Below, in pieces: positions 17,080 to 24,889 of a DNA stretch of 64,000 nt. The translations under genes were made by a program, and so were the position numbers. The stretch's first letter is position 1, and the number at the start of each line of letters is the position of its first letter. Below the pieces are notes generated by a model, which had not been told where the DNA came from, did not search any database, and saw only the letters and a list, made by a program, of their open reading frames with translations. The DNA is taken from assembly GCF_047272945.1 (NCBI RefSeq), contig NZ_JBKOPS010000004.1:248001-312000 (forward strand), given 5' to 3'. Origin of the DNA: Rubrolithibacter danxiaensis (lineage in GTDB: Bacteria; Bacteroidota; Bacteroidia; Sphingobacteriales; Sphingobacteriaceae).

Positions 17080-17760
17080 TTTAAAAAAAGAATCTCGGTA
17101 AGTATCGCCAATCGGAATAATCTTATCTGCTATCTGAATCCGGCTCCGTTCAATACACTCAATTTTGTCAAGAGAGATAATATAAGATTTATGAACACGG
17201 ATAAACCTGCCTGCAGGCAAAGATTCTTCCATCTTTTTCATATTCTGCAGGGTTATTATGCGTTCTGCAGGTGTAAAAATGGATATATAATCTTTTAATC
17301 CTTCTATATAAAGAATATCATCCAGGTAAATCTTTTGGATTTTATGTTCTGTTTTCACGAAAATAAAATTGGAGGCGTTGCTTTGTACCTGAACTTCAGG
17401 AGCAGCAGGAATTTTCGCTTCTACTTTTTGCACCGCTTTGTAAAACCGGTCAAAGGCGATTGGCTTTAACAGATAATCTTTCACATCCAGTTCATATCCC
17501 TGCAACGCATATTCCGGATAAGCGGTTGTAAGAATTACGGCACATTTACCGTTAATTATTTTTAGAAACTGTATGCCAGTCAGCTCGGGCATCTGCACAT
17601 CCAGAAATACCAGGTCAGCCTGATTTTCCTGTACCAGGTTAAGTGCCTCAAAAGCACTGGTTGTAGCTTTAACTAATTTTAATGAAGGAACTTTCTCAAC
17701 GTAATCGGTAAGAATATCAAGAGCAAGGGGTTCGTCATCAACTATTAAACAGCGAATCAT
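17056..17760 (-). CDS. LytTR-family response regulator
   Basis: 234 residues: receiver domain with acidic pocket (IVDDE), phospho-acceptor D54 in VFLDVQMPELTG and KPI near residue 100, then a LytTR DNA-binding domain with FIFVKTEHKIQKIYLDDILY and GRFIRVHKSYIISLDKI. It pairs with the histidine kinase directly upstream (1 bp gap). Its target genes cannot be told from the window. Confidence 0.92.
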   Translation of the reverse strand: MIRCLIVDDEPLALDILTDYVEKVPSLKLVKATTSAFEALNLVQENQADLVFLDVQMPELTGIQFLKIINGKCAVILTTAYPEYALQGYELDVKDYLLKPIAFDRFYKAVQKVEAKIPAAPEVQVQSNASNFIFVKTEHKIQKIYLDDILYIEGLKDYISIFTPAERIITLQNMKKMEESLPAGRFIRVHKSYIISLDKIECIERSRIQIADKIIPIGDTYRDSFFKLIDNRNI

Positions 17761-17761
17761 T

Positions 17762-18781
17762 TTATAAAACTAAAGATAATTTGCAATTATATACTGTTGC
17801 CGAATCATCAATTTGCAATTGATATTTACCTTTATATAATAAATCAAGCCGCCGTTTAACATTCTGTAAGCCAATGCCGCTTGTTTTATCTTTATTCAAT
17901 GTAGTTTTCTTATTAACTACTTCAAACTGCAACTGTCCGGGTTCAATTTTCATGGCTATTTTCACAGGGCATAAGGGATCATAGACATCGCCGTGTTTAA
18001 AGGCATTTTCAAGAAAAGCTATCAGAATAAGCGGTGCTATCTGCTGTTCTTTAAATTCATTACCGGTAACTTCAAAATTTATTATCGCGTGCTCCCTGTT
18101 CCGTATTTTTTGTAAACTAATATAATCCTTTAAGTAATTGATTTCATCAGAAAGACTTACGAGACTTTCATTACTTTCATTCAGCATGTATCGCATAATG
18201 CCAGAAAGTTTCAGAATTGCTTCCGGTGCTTTATCTGATTTTTGATAAGCCAGCGAATAAATGCTGTTAAGAGAATTGAACAGGAAATGCGGATTAATCT
18301 GTGATCGCAAAAAGGCAAGTTCGGCAACCAGTTTTTCTTTCTCCAGGCTCTTCCGCAAACGATCATTTAAAAACCAGTCTGCGGCAAATTTTATAGCCGA
18401 ACTTAGAAAAATAAAAAAGATACTTATTAAAACAGCACCGGAATAATATTCAGAAAAGCCAACCGTGCCCTCGTGACGAACTGTTTTTAACAATATAATT
18501 TCTTTATAATATAAAGCCAGGCCGTATTTGACAAGTCCGGAGATAGCAGCAAGAAGGATTATTGAAATTGCAAAGCTCCCGTATTTCTTTTTACTCAGCA
18601 ACTGAGGAAAAAGCAGCAGGTAATTAATATAAAAAACTGCAATATTAATGAGACCGAAGTAAACAATGATTACAATAAGATTGTAATTCAGCTTTGAATT
18701 CCCGCTTCCTGCATACAGAAGAAAAACCAGAATGAAAAGCCAGATCACAACATGTAATAAAATTCTTCCGGACCTGTTCAT
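17762..18781 (-). CDS. LytS-like sensor histidine kinase
   Basis: 339 residues from the chosen ATG at 18781 (MNRSGRILLHVVIWLF). Four hydrophobic helices form the N-terminal sensor region. A coiled segment leads to the His_kinase (LytS) domain with the acceptor His in SQINPHFLFNSLNSIYSLAY, and an ATPase domain with ENAFKHG and GIGLQNVKRRLDLLY. The frame extends to 18886, but the extra 35 residues look non-membrane and unrelated. It forms a two-gene operon with the response regulator. Confidence 0.9.
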   Translation of the reverse strand: MNRSGRILLHVVIWLFILVFLLYAGSGNSKLNYNLIVIIVYFGLINIAVFYINYLLLFPQLLSKKKYGSFAISIILLAAISGLVKYGLALYYKEIILLKTVRHEGTVGFSEYYSGAVLISIFFIFLSSAIKFAADWFLNDRLRKSLEKEKLVAELAFLRSQINPHFLFNSLNSIYSLAYQKSDKAPEAILKLSGIMRYMLNESNESLVSLSDEINYLKDYISLQKIRNREHAIINFEVTGNEFKEQQIAPLILIAFLENAFKHGDVYDPLCPVKIAMKIEPGQLQFEVVNKKTTLNKDKTSGIGLQNVKRRLDLLYKGKYQLQIDDSATVYNCKLSLVL

Positions 18782-18980
18782 GCTTAAAGATAAAAAGCAG
18801 AAATATAAGTTGTAACTTGTTTCGACCAACTGCCATATTTTATCTTCCAATAGGTTAATCGAAGTATTTTGGGCATCCCTTTTCAAATAGCCCGTTTATC
18901 TATTTGTGCAGCCTGTTAGTCTAATTAATTTTTTGCTGTAAAAAATATCCTGTTGCTTTGATTCATCAAAACCAACAACA

Positions 18981-19154
18981 ATGAAAAAGCAACTTAACTC
19001 TGTTTCTCCTTTTATCATATTACTGATACCTATCTTTTTAGGAATGGCCTTGATCTTTGTGAATTCAGATAATACGATTCCGAAAGAAAAGTACAATGCA
19101 AGCACATCTTTCAGATTGCCAACCTTAAAAGTAGCTGTAAAAGCGATTTTTTAG
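18981..19154 (+). CDS. Small single-pass membrane peptide (57 residues)
   Basis: ATG at 18981, TAG at 19152-19154. The product begins MKKQLNSVSPFIILLIPIFL, has one hydrophobic helix, then a short polar tail ending KVAVKAIF. It is divergent from the LytS kinase and lies alone on the plus strand. The basic start, clean hydrophobic core and charged flanks argue for a real gene, but I know no family and no ribosome-binding site is visible. Confidence 0.42.
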   Translation: MKKQLNSVSPFIILLIPIFLGMALIFVNSDNTIPKEKYNASTSFRLPTLKVAVKAIF

Positions 19155-19169
19155 TGAGAAGTAATTCTG

Positions 19170-20573
19170 TTATTCGAACTCAACCTGCTGGTGCTGATAG
19201 GGGATTTCTACGTCAGCAAAGCCCTTCTCTAAAATCTTTTCGCGAAAACGCTGCTGCGTTTCATATTCGCCGTGAACAAGAAAGACTTTTTTAACCTGTT
19301 GAGGATCCTGACAAGACAGAAAATGTAACAGGTCTTCATAATCTCCATGGGCACTCATTGATTTAATTGCACACACTTCGGCAACAACATCGTATTCATC
19401 GCCGAAAATATCAACTACTTTATCGCCTGCTATTAAGCGGCCGCCTAAAGAACTGGGCTCGCAATAACCCACCATCAAAATGGTATTCTTCTGGTTTGAT
19501 ATATTGTTGCGGATGTGATGTTTTACCCTTCCGGCTTCTGCCATTCCAGATGCGGAAATAATTACACAGGGACGCGGGTCATCTTTCAATGCCCTTGACT
19601 CTTCAACTGTCTGGATAAATTTCAATCCCTTAAAGTGAAACGGATCCTCGTCCTTTTTCATAATTTCTTTAACACCGTTATTATAAACTTCCGGGTGATC
19701 TTTTATTACCTGCGTGGCTTTATCGGAAAGCGGGCTGTCAACATAGTACTGAACATCCGGCAATGTACCCCTTAACTCAAGTGCATTTAATGCAAACAGA
19801 ATTTCTTGTGTGCGGCCCACGCTAAAGGCAGGAATTATTACTTTTCCTCCTTTTATATTACAGGTATTATTAATCACTTCCTGCAAGGAATCTTCAATTG
19901 GACCAATTTCTTTATGAAGGGAGTCGCCGTAAGTAGATTCAAGAATTATGTAATCAGACTGGGGAAAAGTTTGAGGACTTTTTAATATCAGGTCTCCATA
20001 CCGTCCTACATCGCCGCTAAAAGTTAGTTGTCTGAATTTTCCATCCTCGAGTATGGTCAAATGCATAGCTGCACTTCCTATAACATGTCCTGCATCTGTA
20101 AATCGTAAGGTAACACGCGGGTCTATCTCAAAATCCTCGTTATACTCTACAATCTTAAATAACCTTAAAGCCTCCATCACATCTTCGTCCGTATATAGCG
20201 GCTTAATCAAAGATAATCCTTTTCGTTCCCTGTTCACATTGGTATCTTCTGCATCCTGAACCTGAATTTGTGCAGAATCTGTCAGTAATATTCTTGCCAG
20301 GTCCATTGTCGGAGCAGTGCAAAATATATCTCCTTTAAATCCTTCGGCTACCATTCGTGGTATTAAACCACAATGGTCGATATGTGCGTGTGATAATATC
20401 AGGTAGCTAACTTTTGCAGGATCAAAACCGAAATGGCCATTCAGCTCATCTGTTTCAGAACCCATGCCCTGAAACATTCCACAATCCAGGAGGATTTGCA
20501 GTCCATTATCAAGCTTTAATAAATGCTTGCTGCCTGTTACATTTCTGGCAGCGCCGTGAAAAGTTATTTTCAT
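19170..20573 (-). CDS. MBL-fold beta-CASP metallo-hydrolase (CPSF/RNA-processing family)
   Basis: 467 residues starting MKITFHGAARNVTGSKHLL. The metallo-beta-lactamase motif HAHIDHCGLIPRM (HxHxDH) and later metal ligands are present, followed by the beta-CASP region with SASGMAEAGRVKHHIRN and the C-terminal KVFLVHGEYETQQRF (RMMBL motif). Members act as RNA exo/endonucleases. The ATG at 20573 is chosen; a longer frame to 20741 adds 56 residues without homology and would run towards the BlaI operator region. Confidence 0.9.
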   Translation of the reverse strand: MKITFHGAARNVTGSKHLLKLDNGLQILLDCGMFQGMGSETDELNGHFGFDPAKVSYLILSHAHIDHCGLIPRMVAEGFKGDIFCTAPTMDLARILLTDSAQIQVQDAEDTNVNRERKGLSLIKPLYTDEDVMEALRLFKIVEYNEDFEIDPRVTLRFTDAGHVIGSAAMHLTILEDGKFRQLTFSGDVGRYGDLILKSPQTFPQSDYIILESTYGDSLHKEIGPIEDSLQEVINNTCNIKGGKVIIPAFSVGRTQEILFALNALELRGTLPDVQYYVDSPLSDKATQVIKDHPEVYNNGVKEIMKKDEDPFHFKGLKFIQTVEESRALKDDPRPCVIISASGMAEAGRVKHHIRNNISNQKNTILMVGYCEPSSLGGRLIAGDKVVDIFGDEYDVVAEVCAIKSMSAHGDYEDLLHFLSCQDPQQVKKVFLVHGEYETQQRFREKILEKGFADVEIPYQHQQVEFE

Positions 20574-20744
20574 TTGAAAAGATTTAAAATTTTGGTAGTA
20601 CCCTGATGAGATTTTAGAGATGTAATAAACGTTGCGTTCTGAATATGATACGCTAAAAATGTATATATCATCAATTAATGGATACTTTAATTTAACAAGT
20701 GAAGGAAGAACACTAAAGAAAGTAAGAAGTTTAAAAAACATTTA

Positions 20745-20758
20745 ACTAAAAAAATAGT
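20745..20758. promoter_or_regulatory. BlaI-type operator dyad 1
   Basis: ACTA-N6-TAGT palindrome, six A between half-sites. It is one of two identical half-site dyads spaced 20 bp apart (two helical turns) in the promoter of the blaI-M56 pair. Confidence 0.6.
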
Positions 20759-20788
20759 TGTAAAACTAAAATATTAGTTTTAAATTCG
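20758..20788 (+). promoter_or_regulatory. Promoter of the blaI-M56 operon
   Basis: TTG (20758-20760) and TAAATTCG (20781-20788) are spaced by 20 bp, matching the Bacteroidota TTG-N19-21-TAnnTTTG pattern with one mismatch. Dyad 2 fills most of the spacer and dyad 1 ends at the -33 element, so repressor binding would block the promoter. About 125 nt of leader follow. Confidence 0.6.
20765..20778. promoter_or_regulatory. BlaI-type operator dyad 2
   Basis: ACTA-N6-TAGT inside a longer perfect inverted repeat TAAAACTAA/TTAGTTTTA (20761-20782). It lies between the -33 and -7 elements. Confidence 0.65.
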
Positions 20789-20916
20789 ATTTAATGTTTT
20801 TCGATCAATTCAAATACTTTCAGTTTTCCTGCTACAATACAAGTGGCTGGAATGCCGAAAACAGCAATAAAGCCTAAAAGGCAAGTCAGTTATAGAATAA
20901 AATTAAAAGAGTGATA

Positions 20917-21291
20917 ATGGAATTAAAAGAACTTACAAAAGCGGAAGAACAAATAATGCAGGTACTTTGGGAACTAAAAAAAGCATTTGTAAAAGATGTT
21001 ATTGATGAACTTCCCGAACCAAAACCCGCTTATAATACCGTTTCAACAATCATCCGTATTCTTGAAACAAAAGGCTTTGTGGATCATGAGGCTTTTGGGA
21101 AAAGTCACCAATACTTTCCAATAGTGAGTAAAGAAGACTATAAAAGCTTCGCGACAGGCAAATTGTTAAGTAATTATTTCAGCGACAGTGTTCAGAATAT
21201 GTTCTCGTTTTTTATGAAAGAGAAAAAAATAGACCTGAAAGAAGCAGATGAAATTTTGAAAATGATTGATAACCTAAAAAGTAAAAAGTGA
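20917..21291 (+). CDS. BlaI/MecI/CopY-family transcriptional repressor
   Basis: 124 residues. Winged-helix DNA-binding domain with the family pattern LTKAEEQIMQVLWELKKAFV and PKPAYNTVSTIIRILETKGF, then a dimerisation helix region. The ATG at 20917 is preferred to a GTG two codons earlier. The stop overlaps the next start by one base (TGATG), so repressor and M56 protease are coupled. By family knowledge the protease inactivates the repressor when a stimulus is sensed; two operator dyads upstream support autoregulation. Confidence 0.93.
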   Translation: MELKELTKAEEQIMQVLWELKKAFVKDVIDELPEPKPAYNTVSTIIRILETKGFVDHEAFGKSHQYFPIVSKEDYKSFATGKLLSNYFSDSVQNMFSFFMKEKKIDLKEADEILKMIDNLKSKK

Positions 21292-23177
21292 TGAACGGTT
21301 TAACTTATTTATTTCAGGCAAATCTGTACCTCGCAGTATTTTACCTGTTCTATGCAGCTCTGCTCAGAAACGAAACCTTTTTTCGGATGAACAGGTACTA
21401 CCTGGTTGGGAGTGCATCTATTTCACTACTAATACCGGCACTTCAGTCAGAGTGGGTTCGATCGCTTTTTGTAAGTGAACAAGTTTACCATGCTGCCCAA
21501 ACTATTAATACCGTTATAGTAACTCACACTGGCACTTCTCCAAATGATTCTACAGGTTTTACTACATGGAAAGCAATTTCTATAATATATGTCGTAATTA
21601 CGCTGGTCCTGAGTGCGAAATTTGCGTGGCAGCTTCTGACAATAAAAAGGTTTGTGAATGATAGTAAGGAAATAAAAGCATTCTCATTCTTTTCCCTGGT
21701 AAAAGTAGATGAAGATTTAAATAAAAGAGAAACCATCAGTAAACATGAAATGGTGCACGTAAGAGAATGGCACTCGGCAGATGTCCTTTTTTTCGAGATC
21801 CTTGCCATAATAAACTGGTTCAACCCTGTTATTTATGCTTACAGAAAAGCCATAAAAAACATTCATGAATACATTGCAGATGAAACTGCTGCCGCAAATG
21901 AAGAAAGTAAGTCAGACTATGCCCTGCTGCTGCTGAGCAATACATTTGGCTTAAATCCCCATCAGTTAACCAATAACTTTTTCAATCAATCACTCTTAAA
22001 AAAAAGGATTTATATGCTTAATAAAACCAAGTCGAAAAGAGCGGCGGTATTAAAGTACGGGCTTTCTGCACCACTCTTTGCAGTTATGGTAATCTTTTCA
22101 TCTGCCAGTTTATCCGAGCCAATAAACCTTACAAAAATTAGCAGCATTTATCCAACAAGCATTACTCAGTCTAATTATTCTAAGGACGACAGCAATTTTA
22201 AAGAGTTGAAAGACTTTTTCAAAAATCAGATAAGATACCCGGAAGAGGCAAGAAAAAATAAAATACAGGGAACAACAATAGTAAGTTTCAGGGTATCAGA
22301 ATACAAAAAGATCGATGAAACAGAAATTATCAGGGAACTGGGAGGTGGTTTAGACAGAGAAGCTGAAGAAATGCTAAAAAGATTTGATGCTGATATTGAT
22401 GCAGAACCCGGAGTTTACACATTAGCAGTAAAATTCGAATTAGCGGGTCTGCCAAAGGATAATTACAAAATTGATGAAAGTAAACTTGAAAACTATGCAG
22501 GTGAAATTGTTGTGGTAGCCTATGCAGCAGAAGAAAAGCCATTAAAATCATCGCAAAAAGAAGAGTTTAGTCCCTCATCTGATTCTGATTCCACACATAA
22601 TTTTGCAGCAGTAGAAGTTACACCAGAGTTTCCCGGCGGCCAGGAAGGTTGGTCTGAATACCTCTCAAAGAATTTACGCTACCCAAAAGAAGCCAGAGAA
22701 AAAAATATTGAAGGAAGAGTAACCGTTCAATTTATTGTACGGGAAAACGGAAATTTATCAGATATAAAAGTATTAAGAGGAATTGGAAGCGGCTGTGATG
22801 AAGAAGCGGTAAGGGTTCTTGAAAATTCGCCCACATGGAACCCTGGAATAAATAACGGCATAAAAGTTAAAGTTTCTTATGTTATGCCCATCGTTTTCCA
22901 AATTGACAAGAAAGCGGTTGCTCCCGTTCCACCTCCGCCGCCAATAATAAAAACAGTAAAGGCACTTCCTCCTCCGCCCCCACCACCTGTACCGGTAAAA
23001 GCCATGTTCATCCTGGATGGAAAGGAAATCAAGTATGAAGATTTTCAAAAAATCCCCACCGATGAAATTAAAGAAGTGCTGGTTTGGAAGGAGAAAGAGG
23101 CTATTGAAAGATATGGAGAAAAAGGAAAAAACGGCGTGGTAGTAGTAGCTACGAAAACTGCACAGAACAATAAATAA
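21291..23177 (+). CDS. M56 (BlaR1-type) metallopeptidase with two TonB C-terminal domains and a SusC-plug-like tail
   Basis: 628 residues. The N-terminal half has membrane helices around a zinc protease motif HEMVH (residues 152-156) followed by ADVLFFEILAIINWFNPVIY, as in BlaR1/M56. Another membrane helix lies near residue 265. The periplasmic part holds a degenerate TonB-like domain (about 300-385), a good TonB C-terminal domain (about 445-535, with SKNLRYPKEAREKNIEGR), a proline-rich linker, and a final module with DGKEI and YGEKGKNGVVVVATK that resembles the TonB-dependent receptor plug. Such fusions occur in Bacteroidota. The stimulus is unknown. Confidence 0.85.
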   Translation: MNGLTYLFQANLYLAVFYLFYAALLRNETFFRMNRYYLVGSASISLLIPALQSEWVRSLFVSEQVYHAAQTINTVIVTHTGTSPNDSTGFTTWKAISIIYVVITLVLSAKFAWQLLTIKRFVNDSKEIKAFSFFSLVKVDEDLNKRETISKHEMVHVREWHSADVLFFEILAIINWFNPVIYAYRKAIKNIHEYIADETAAANEESKSDYALLLLSNTFGLNPHQLTNNFFNQSLLKKRIYMLNKTKSKRAAVLKYGLSAPLFAVMVIFSSASLSEPINLTKISSIYPTSITQSNYSKDDSNFKELKDFFKNQIRYPEEARKNKIQGTTIVSFRVSEYKKIDETEIIRELGGGLDREAEEMLKRFDADIDAEPGVYTLAVKFELAGLPKDNYKIDESKLENYAGEIVVVAYAAEEKPLKSSQKEEFSPSSDSDSTHNFAAVEVTPEFPGGQEGWSEYLSKNLRYPKEAREKNIEGRVTVQFIVRENGNLSDIKVLRGIGSGCDEEAVRVLENSPTWNPGINNGIKVKVSYVMPIVFQIDKKAVAPVPPPPPIIKTVKALPPPPPPPVPVKAMFILDGKEIKYEDFQKIPTDEIKEVLVWKEKEAIERYGEKGKNGVVVVATKTAQNNK

Positions 23178-23186
23178 ATATTAATT

Positions 23187-23576
23187 ATGATGAACAAATC
23201 AAATTTGAGAAAGAGGGTACTAAAATTTATTACCCCTCTTGCCGGAGCAATACTGTTTGCATTTGCATTACCGGCACAAACTGCTTCAGCGCAGCAAACT
23301 ACCAGTAAAATGAAAAAGTCCGTTCCACCGCCGCCACCGCCCGCTCCTCCAGGCCCGGTAAAGATGGTAAAACCTTTACCTCCACCACCACCACCGCCTG
23401 CTTTGCCTAAAGCTGCCTTGTACATTATTGACGGTAACAAAGCCACACGAAAGGAAGTTGATAAAATACCCGAAGACCAAATTGAATCGGTAATGGTGTG
23501 GAAGGGAAAAGAAGCTGTTGAAAAATATGGAAAGAAAGGTAAAAAGGGAGTAGTTGTTGTTACAACTAAAAAATAA
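23187..23576 (+). CDS. Secreted proline-rich protein with SusC-plug-like module
   Basis: 129 residues: signal peptide (LAGAILFAFALPAQTASA), two polyproline stretches around residues 48-75, and a C-terminal module with IDGNKA, IESVMVWKGKEAVEKYG and KKGVVVVTTK. The module is a close paralogue of the last 60 residues of the preceding M56 protease, 10 bp upstream. It has no beta-barrel. It may be a split-off or duplicated sensor tail; function unknown. Confidence 0.75.
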   Translation: MMNKSNLRKRVLKFITPLAGAILFAFALPAQTASAQQTTSKMKKSVPPPPPPAPPGPVKMVKPLPPPPPPPALPKAALYIIDGNKATRKEVDKIPEDQIESVMVWKGKEAVEKYGKKGKKGVVVVTTKK

Positions 23577-23598
23577 GAACCTGCTTTTTAAAAACACC

Positions 23599-23629
23599 AG
23601 CGCCCTTTATGCAGTGCATAAAGGGCGCT
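23599..23629. terminator. Strong bidirectional terminator
   Basis: Perfect 14-bp stem AGCGCCCTTTATGC/GCATAAAGGGCGCT (23599-23612 and 23616-23629) with a 3-base loop, between the convergent M56 operon and sdhB. A short T-tract follows on the plus strand. Confidence 0.8.
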
Positions 23630-23658
23630 TTATTTCCTCCTTGCCTCGTGCAACAAAA

Positions 23659-24429
23659 TTAATCTATTTCTTCTTCTTTAAAGAATTTGGCAGTAAAATA
23701 ATCACGACGCAAACGATTAATATTTGACATGGAAATCTCTTTCGGACACTCCACTTCGCAAGCACCGGTATTGGTACAGCTACCAAAGCCTTCGGCATCC
23801 ATTTGTGCCACCATAGACTGTACCCTGCGGTATCTTTCTGCCTGTCCCTGCGGCAATAAAGCCAACTGAGAAACTTTAGCCGATACAAACAACATGGCAG
23901 AGGCATTTTTACATGCTGCTACGCAGGCACCGCATTGAATACAGGTTGCAGAGTTGAATGCTTCGTCGGCAATGGGTTTAGGAATCGGAATTTCGTTAGC
24001 ATCCGGAACCCCACCCGTATTTACCGATACATAGCCACCTGCCTGCTGAATACGGTCAAAAGCAGAACGGTCCACAGCCAGGTCTTTTACTACAGGAAAA
24101 GCTTCTGCACGCCATGGCTCGATGGTAATTGTTTCACCATCACTAAAGCTTCTCATATGTAACTGACAGGTTGTAATAGCCCGCTTAGGGCCATGCGGCC
24201 TTCCGTTTATATATAATGAACACATTCCACAAATGCCTTCACGGCAGTCGTGATCAAAGTGGATAGGATCTTCTCCTTTTTTCACAAGGCTTTCATTCAC
24301 CACGTCCAGCATCTCAAGAAATGACATGTCCGGAGAAATTCCTTCTGCATTATAAGTAACAAATCTTCCCTTATCAGCAGCGTTTTTCTGCCTCCAGACT
24401 TTTAGGGTTAAATTCATGTTTCCGCTCAT
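23659..24429 (-). CDS. sdhB: Succinate dehydrogenase/fumarate reductase iron-sulfur subunit
   Basis: 256 residues. [2Fe-2S] ligands in CREGICGMCSLYINGRPHG with a later TTC, [4Fe-4S] ligands in CIQCGACVAAC, and the third cluster ligands in CTNTGACEVECPKEIS. It passes electrons between SdhA flavin and the membrane subunit in the TCA cycle. It is last in the sdhCAB operon and is separated from sdhA by an inserted four-helix-bundle element rather than a normal short spacer. Confidence 0.95.
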   Translation of the reverse strand: MSGNMNLTLKVWRQKNAADKGRFVTYNAEGISPDMSFLEMLDVVNESLVKKGEDPIHFDHDCREGICGMCSLYINGRPHGPKRAITTCQLHMRSFSDGETITIEPWRAEAFPVVKDLAVDRSAFDRIQQAGGYVSVNTGGVPDANEIPIPKPIADEAFNSATCIQCGACVAACKNASAMLFVSAKVSQLALLPQGQAERYRRVQSMVAQMDAEGFGSCTNTGACEVECPKEISMSNINRLRRDYFTAKFFKEEEID

Positions 24430-24438
24430 CTTATATTC

Positions 24439-24470
24439 GATATTAGATTTGAGATATTAGATTTGAGATT
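24439..24470 (+). repeat. Left inverted arm of element 1
   Basis: Two tandem copies of GATATTA-GATTTGA plus GATT, 32 bp. The stop codon of the enclosed gene (minus strand) lies inside it. Confidence 0.75.
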
Positions 24471-24822
24471 TTTTCTTTAGCATTTCCTGAAAAGCATAAT
24501 TCATTTTCTGCAATTCCTTAATCTCATTCAAAAGATTATCTAATAAATCATTATTTAATAAATTCAATTTGTTCGATATTACCAATTGCGTTTGCAATTC
24601 ATAAGAAGACCCATTAGCAATTCCTAAAAAATTAATAAATTCTTTTGAAGAATTTCTGCCTGCTCCTTCAGCTATATTTGAAGGAATAGAGATAGCAGAT
24701 CTTCTGGATTGACTGATTAAGCCGAATCGTTCATTAGCAGGAAAACCGGCTGTTGCATCATAAACTTTCACAGCAAGTTCTACAGACTTATTCCAGATTT
24801 TTAATTCTTTTAAATTATTCAT
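24457..24822 (-). CDS. Four-helix-bundle protein, S23/IVP family
   Basis: 121 residues. Family hallmarks: LKIWNKSVELAVKVYDA at the N terminus, FPANERFGLISQSRRSAISI, and PSNIAEGAGRNSSKEFINFL, followed by two further amphipathic helices. The family was first seen in intervening sequences of 23S rRNA genes; biochemical function is unknown. It shares the IPxNIAEG core with the gene at 34.5 kb, though the two are only moderately similar. It is enclosed by inverted arms inside the sdh operon. Confidence 0.85.
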   Translation of the reverse strand: MNNLKELKIWNKSVELAVKVYDATAGFPANERFGLISQSRRSAISIPSNIAEGAGRNSSKEFINFLGIANGSSYELQTQLVISNKLNLLNNDLLDNLLNEIKELQKMNYAFQEMLKKKSQI

Positions 24823-24854
24823 TCTCTTATTCAGAAGAGAGAACTGTTATCTGT

Positions 24855-24886
24855 ATTCTCAAATCTCATATCTCTCATCTAACATC
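24855..24886 (-). repeat. Right inverted arm of element 1
   Basis: Read on the minus strand: GATGTTA, GATGAGA, GATATGA, GATTTGA, GAAT. 27 of 32 positions match the left arm in inverted orientation. Confidence 0.75.
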
Positions 24887-24889
24887 GCC

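Larger units (their letters stand above)
24439..24886 (-). mobile_element. Four-helix-bundle element 1 (between sdhA and sdhB)
   Basis: A 448-bp unit made of two inverted 32-bp arms and one S23/IVP-like gene, fitted into the sdhA-sdhB spacer with 3 bp to the sdhA stop and 9 bp to the sdhB start. The arms match at 27 of 32 positions in inverted orientation with no gap. Each is built from 7-bp units (GATATTA and GATTTGA in the left arm; GATGTTA, GATGAGA, GATATGA, GATTTGA in the right). The gene stop codon lies within the 3' arm. The orientation keeps the gene co-directional with sdh. Mobility is inferred from the placement; no transposase is present. Confidence 0.65.

Noticed and set aside
20574..20741. 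N-terminal extension of the beta-CASP hydrolase
   Set aside because: The metallo-hydrolase domain starts at MKITFHG (20573); the extra 56 residues are hydrophobic and unlike the family.
20852..20914. 20-codon frame just before blaI as a leader peptide
   Set aside because: Short, Lys/Arg-rich by AT codon chance, no supporting structure; probably incidental.
23045..23446. Glycine-rich minus-strand frame opposite the polyproline region
   Set aside because: It is the complement of proline codons in two real genes; composition is an artefact.
24439..24470. Heptad arms as CRISPR or tandem satellite repeats
   Set aside because: Only 4-5 units per tract, no spacers, no cas genes, and the tracts are paired and inverted around single genes.
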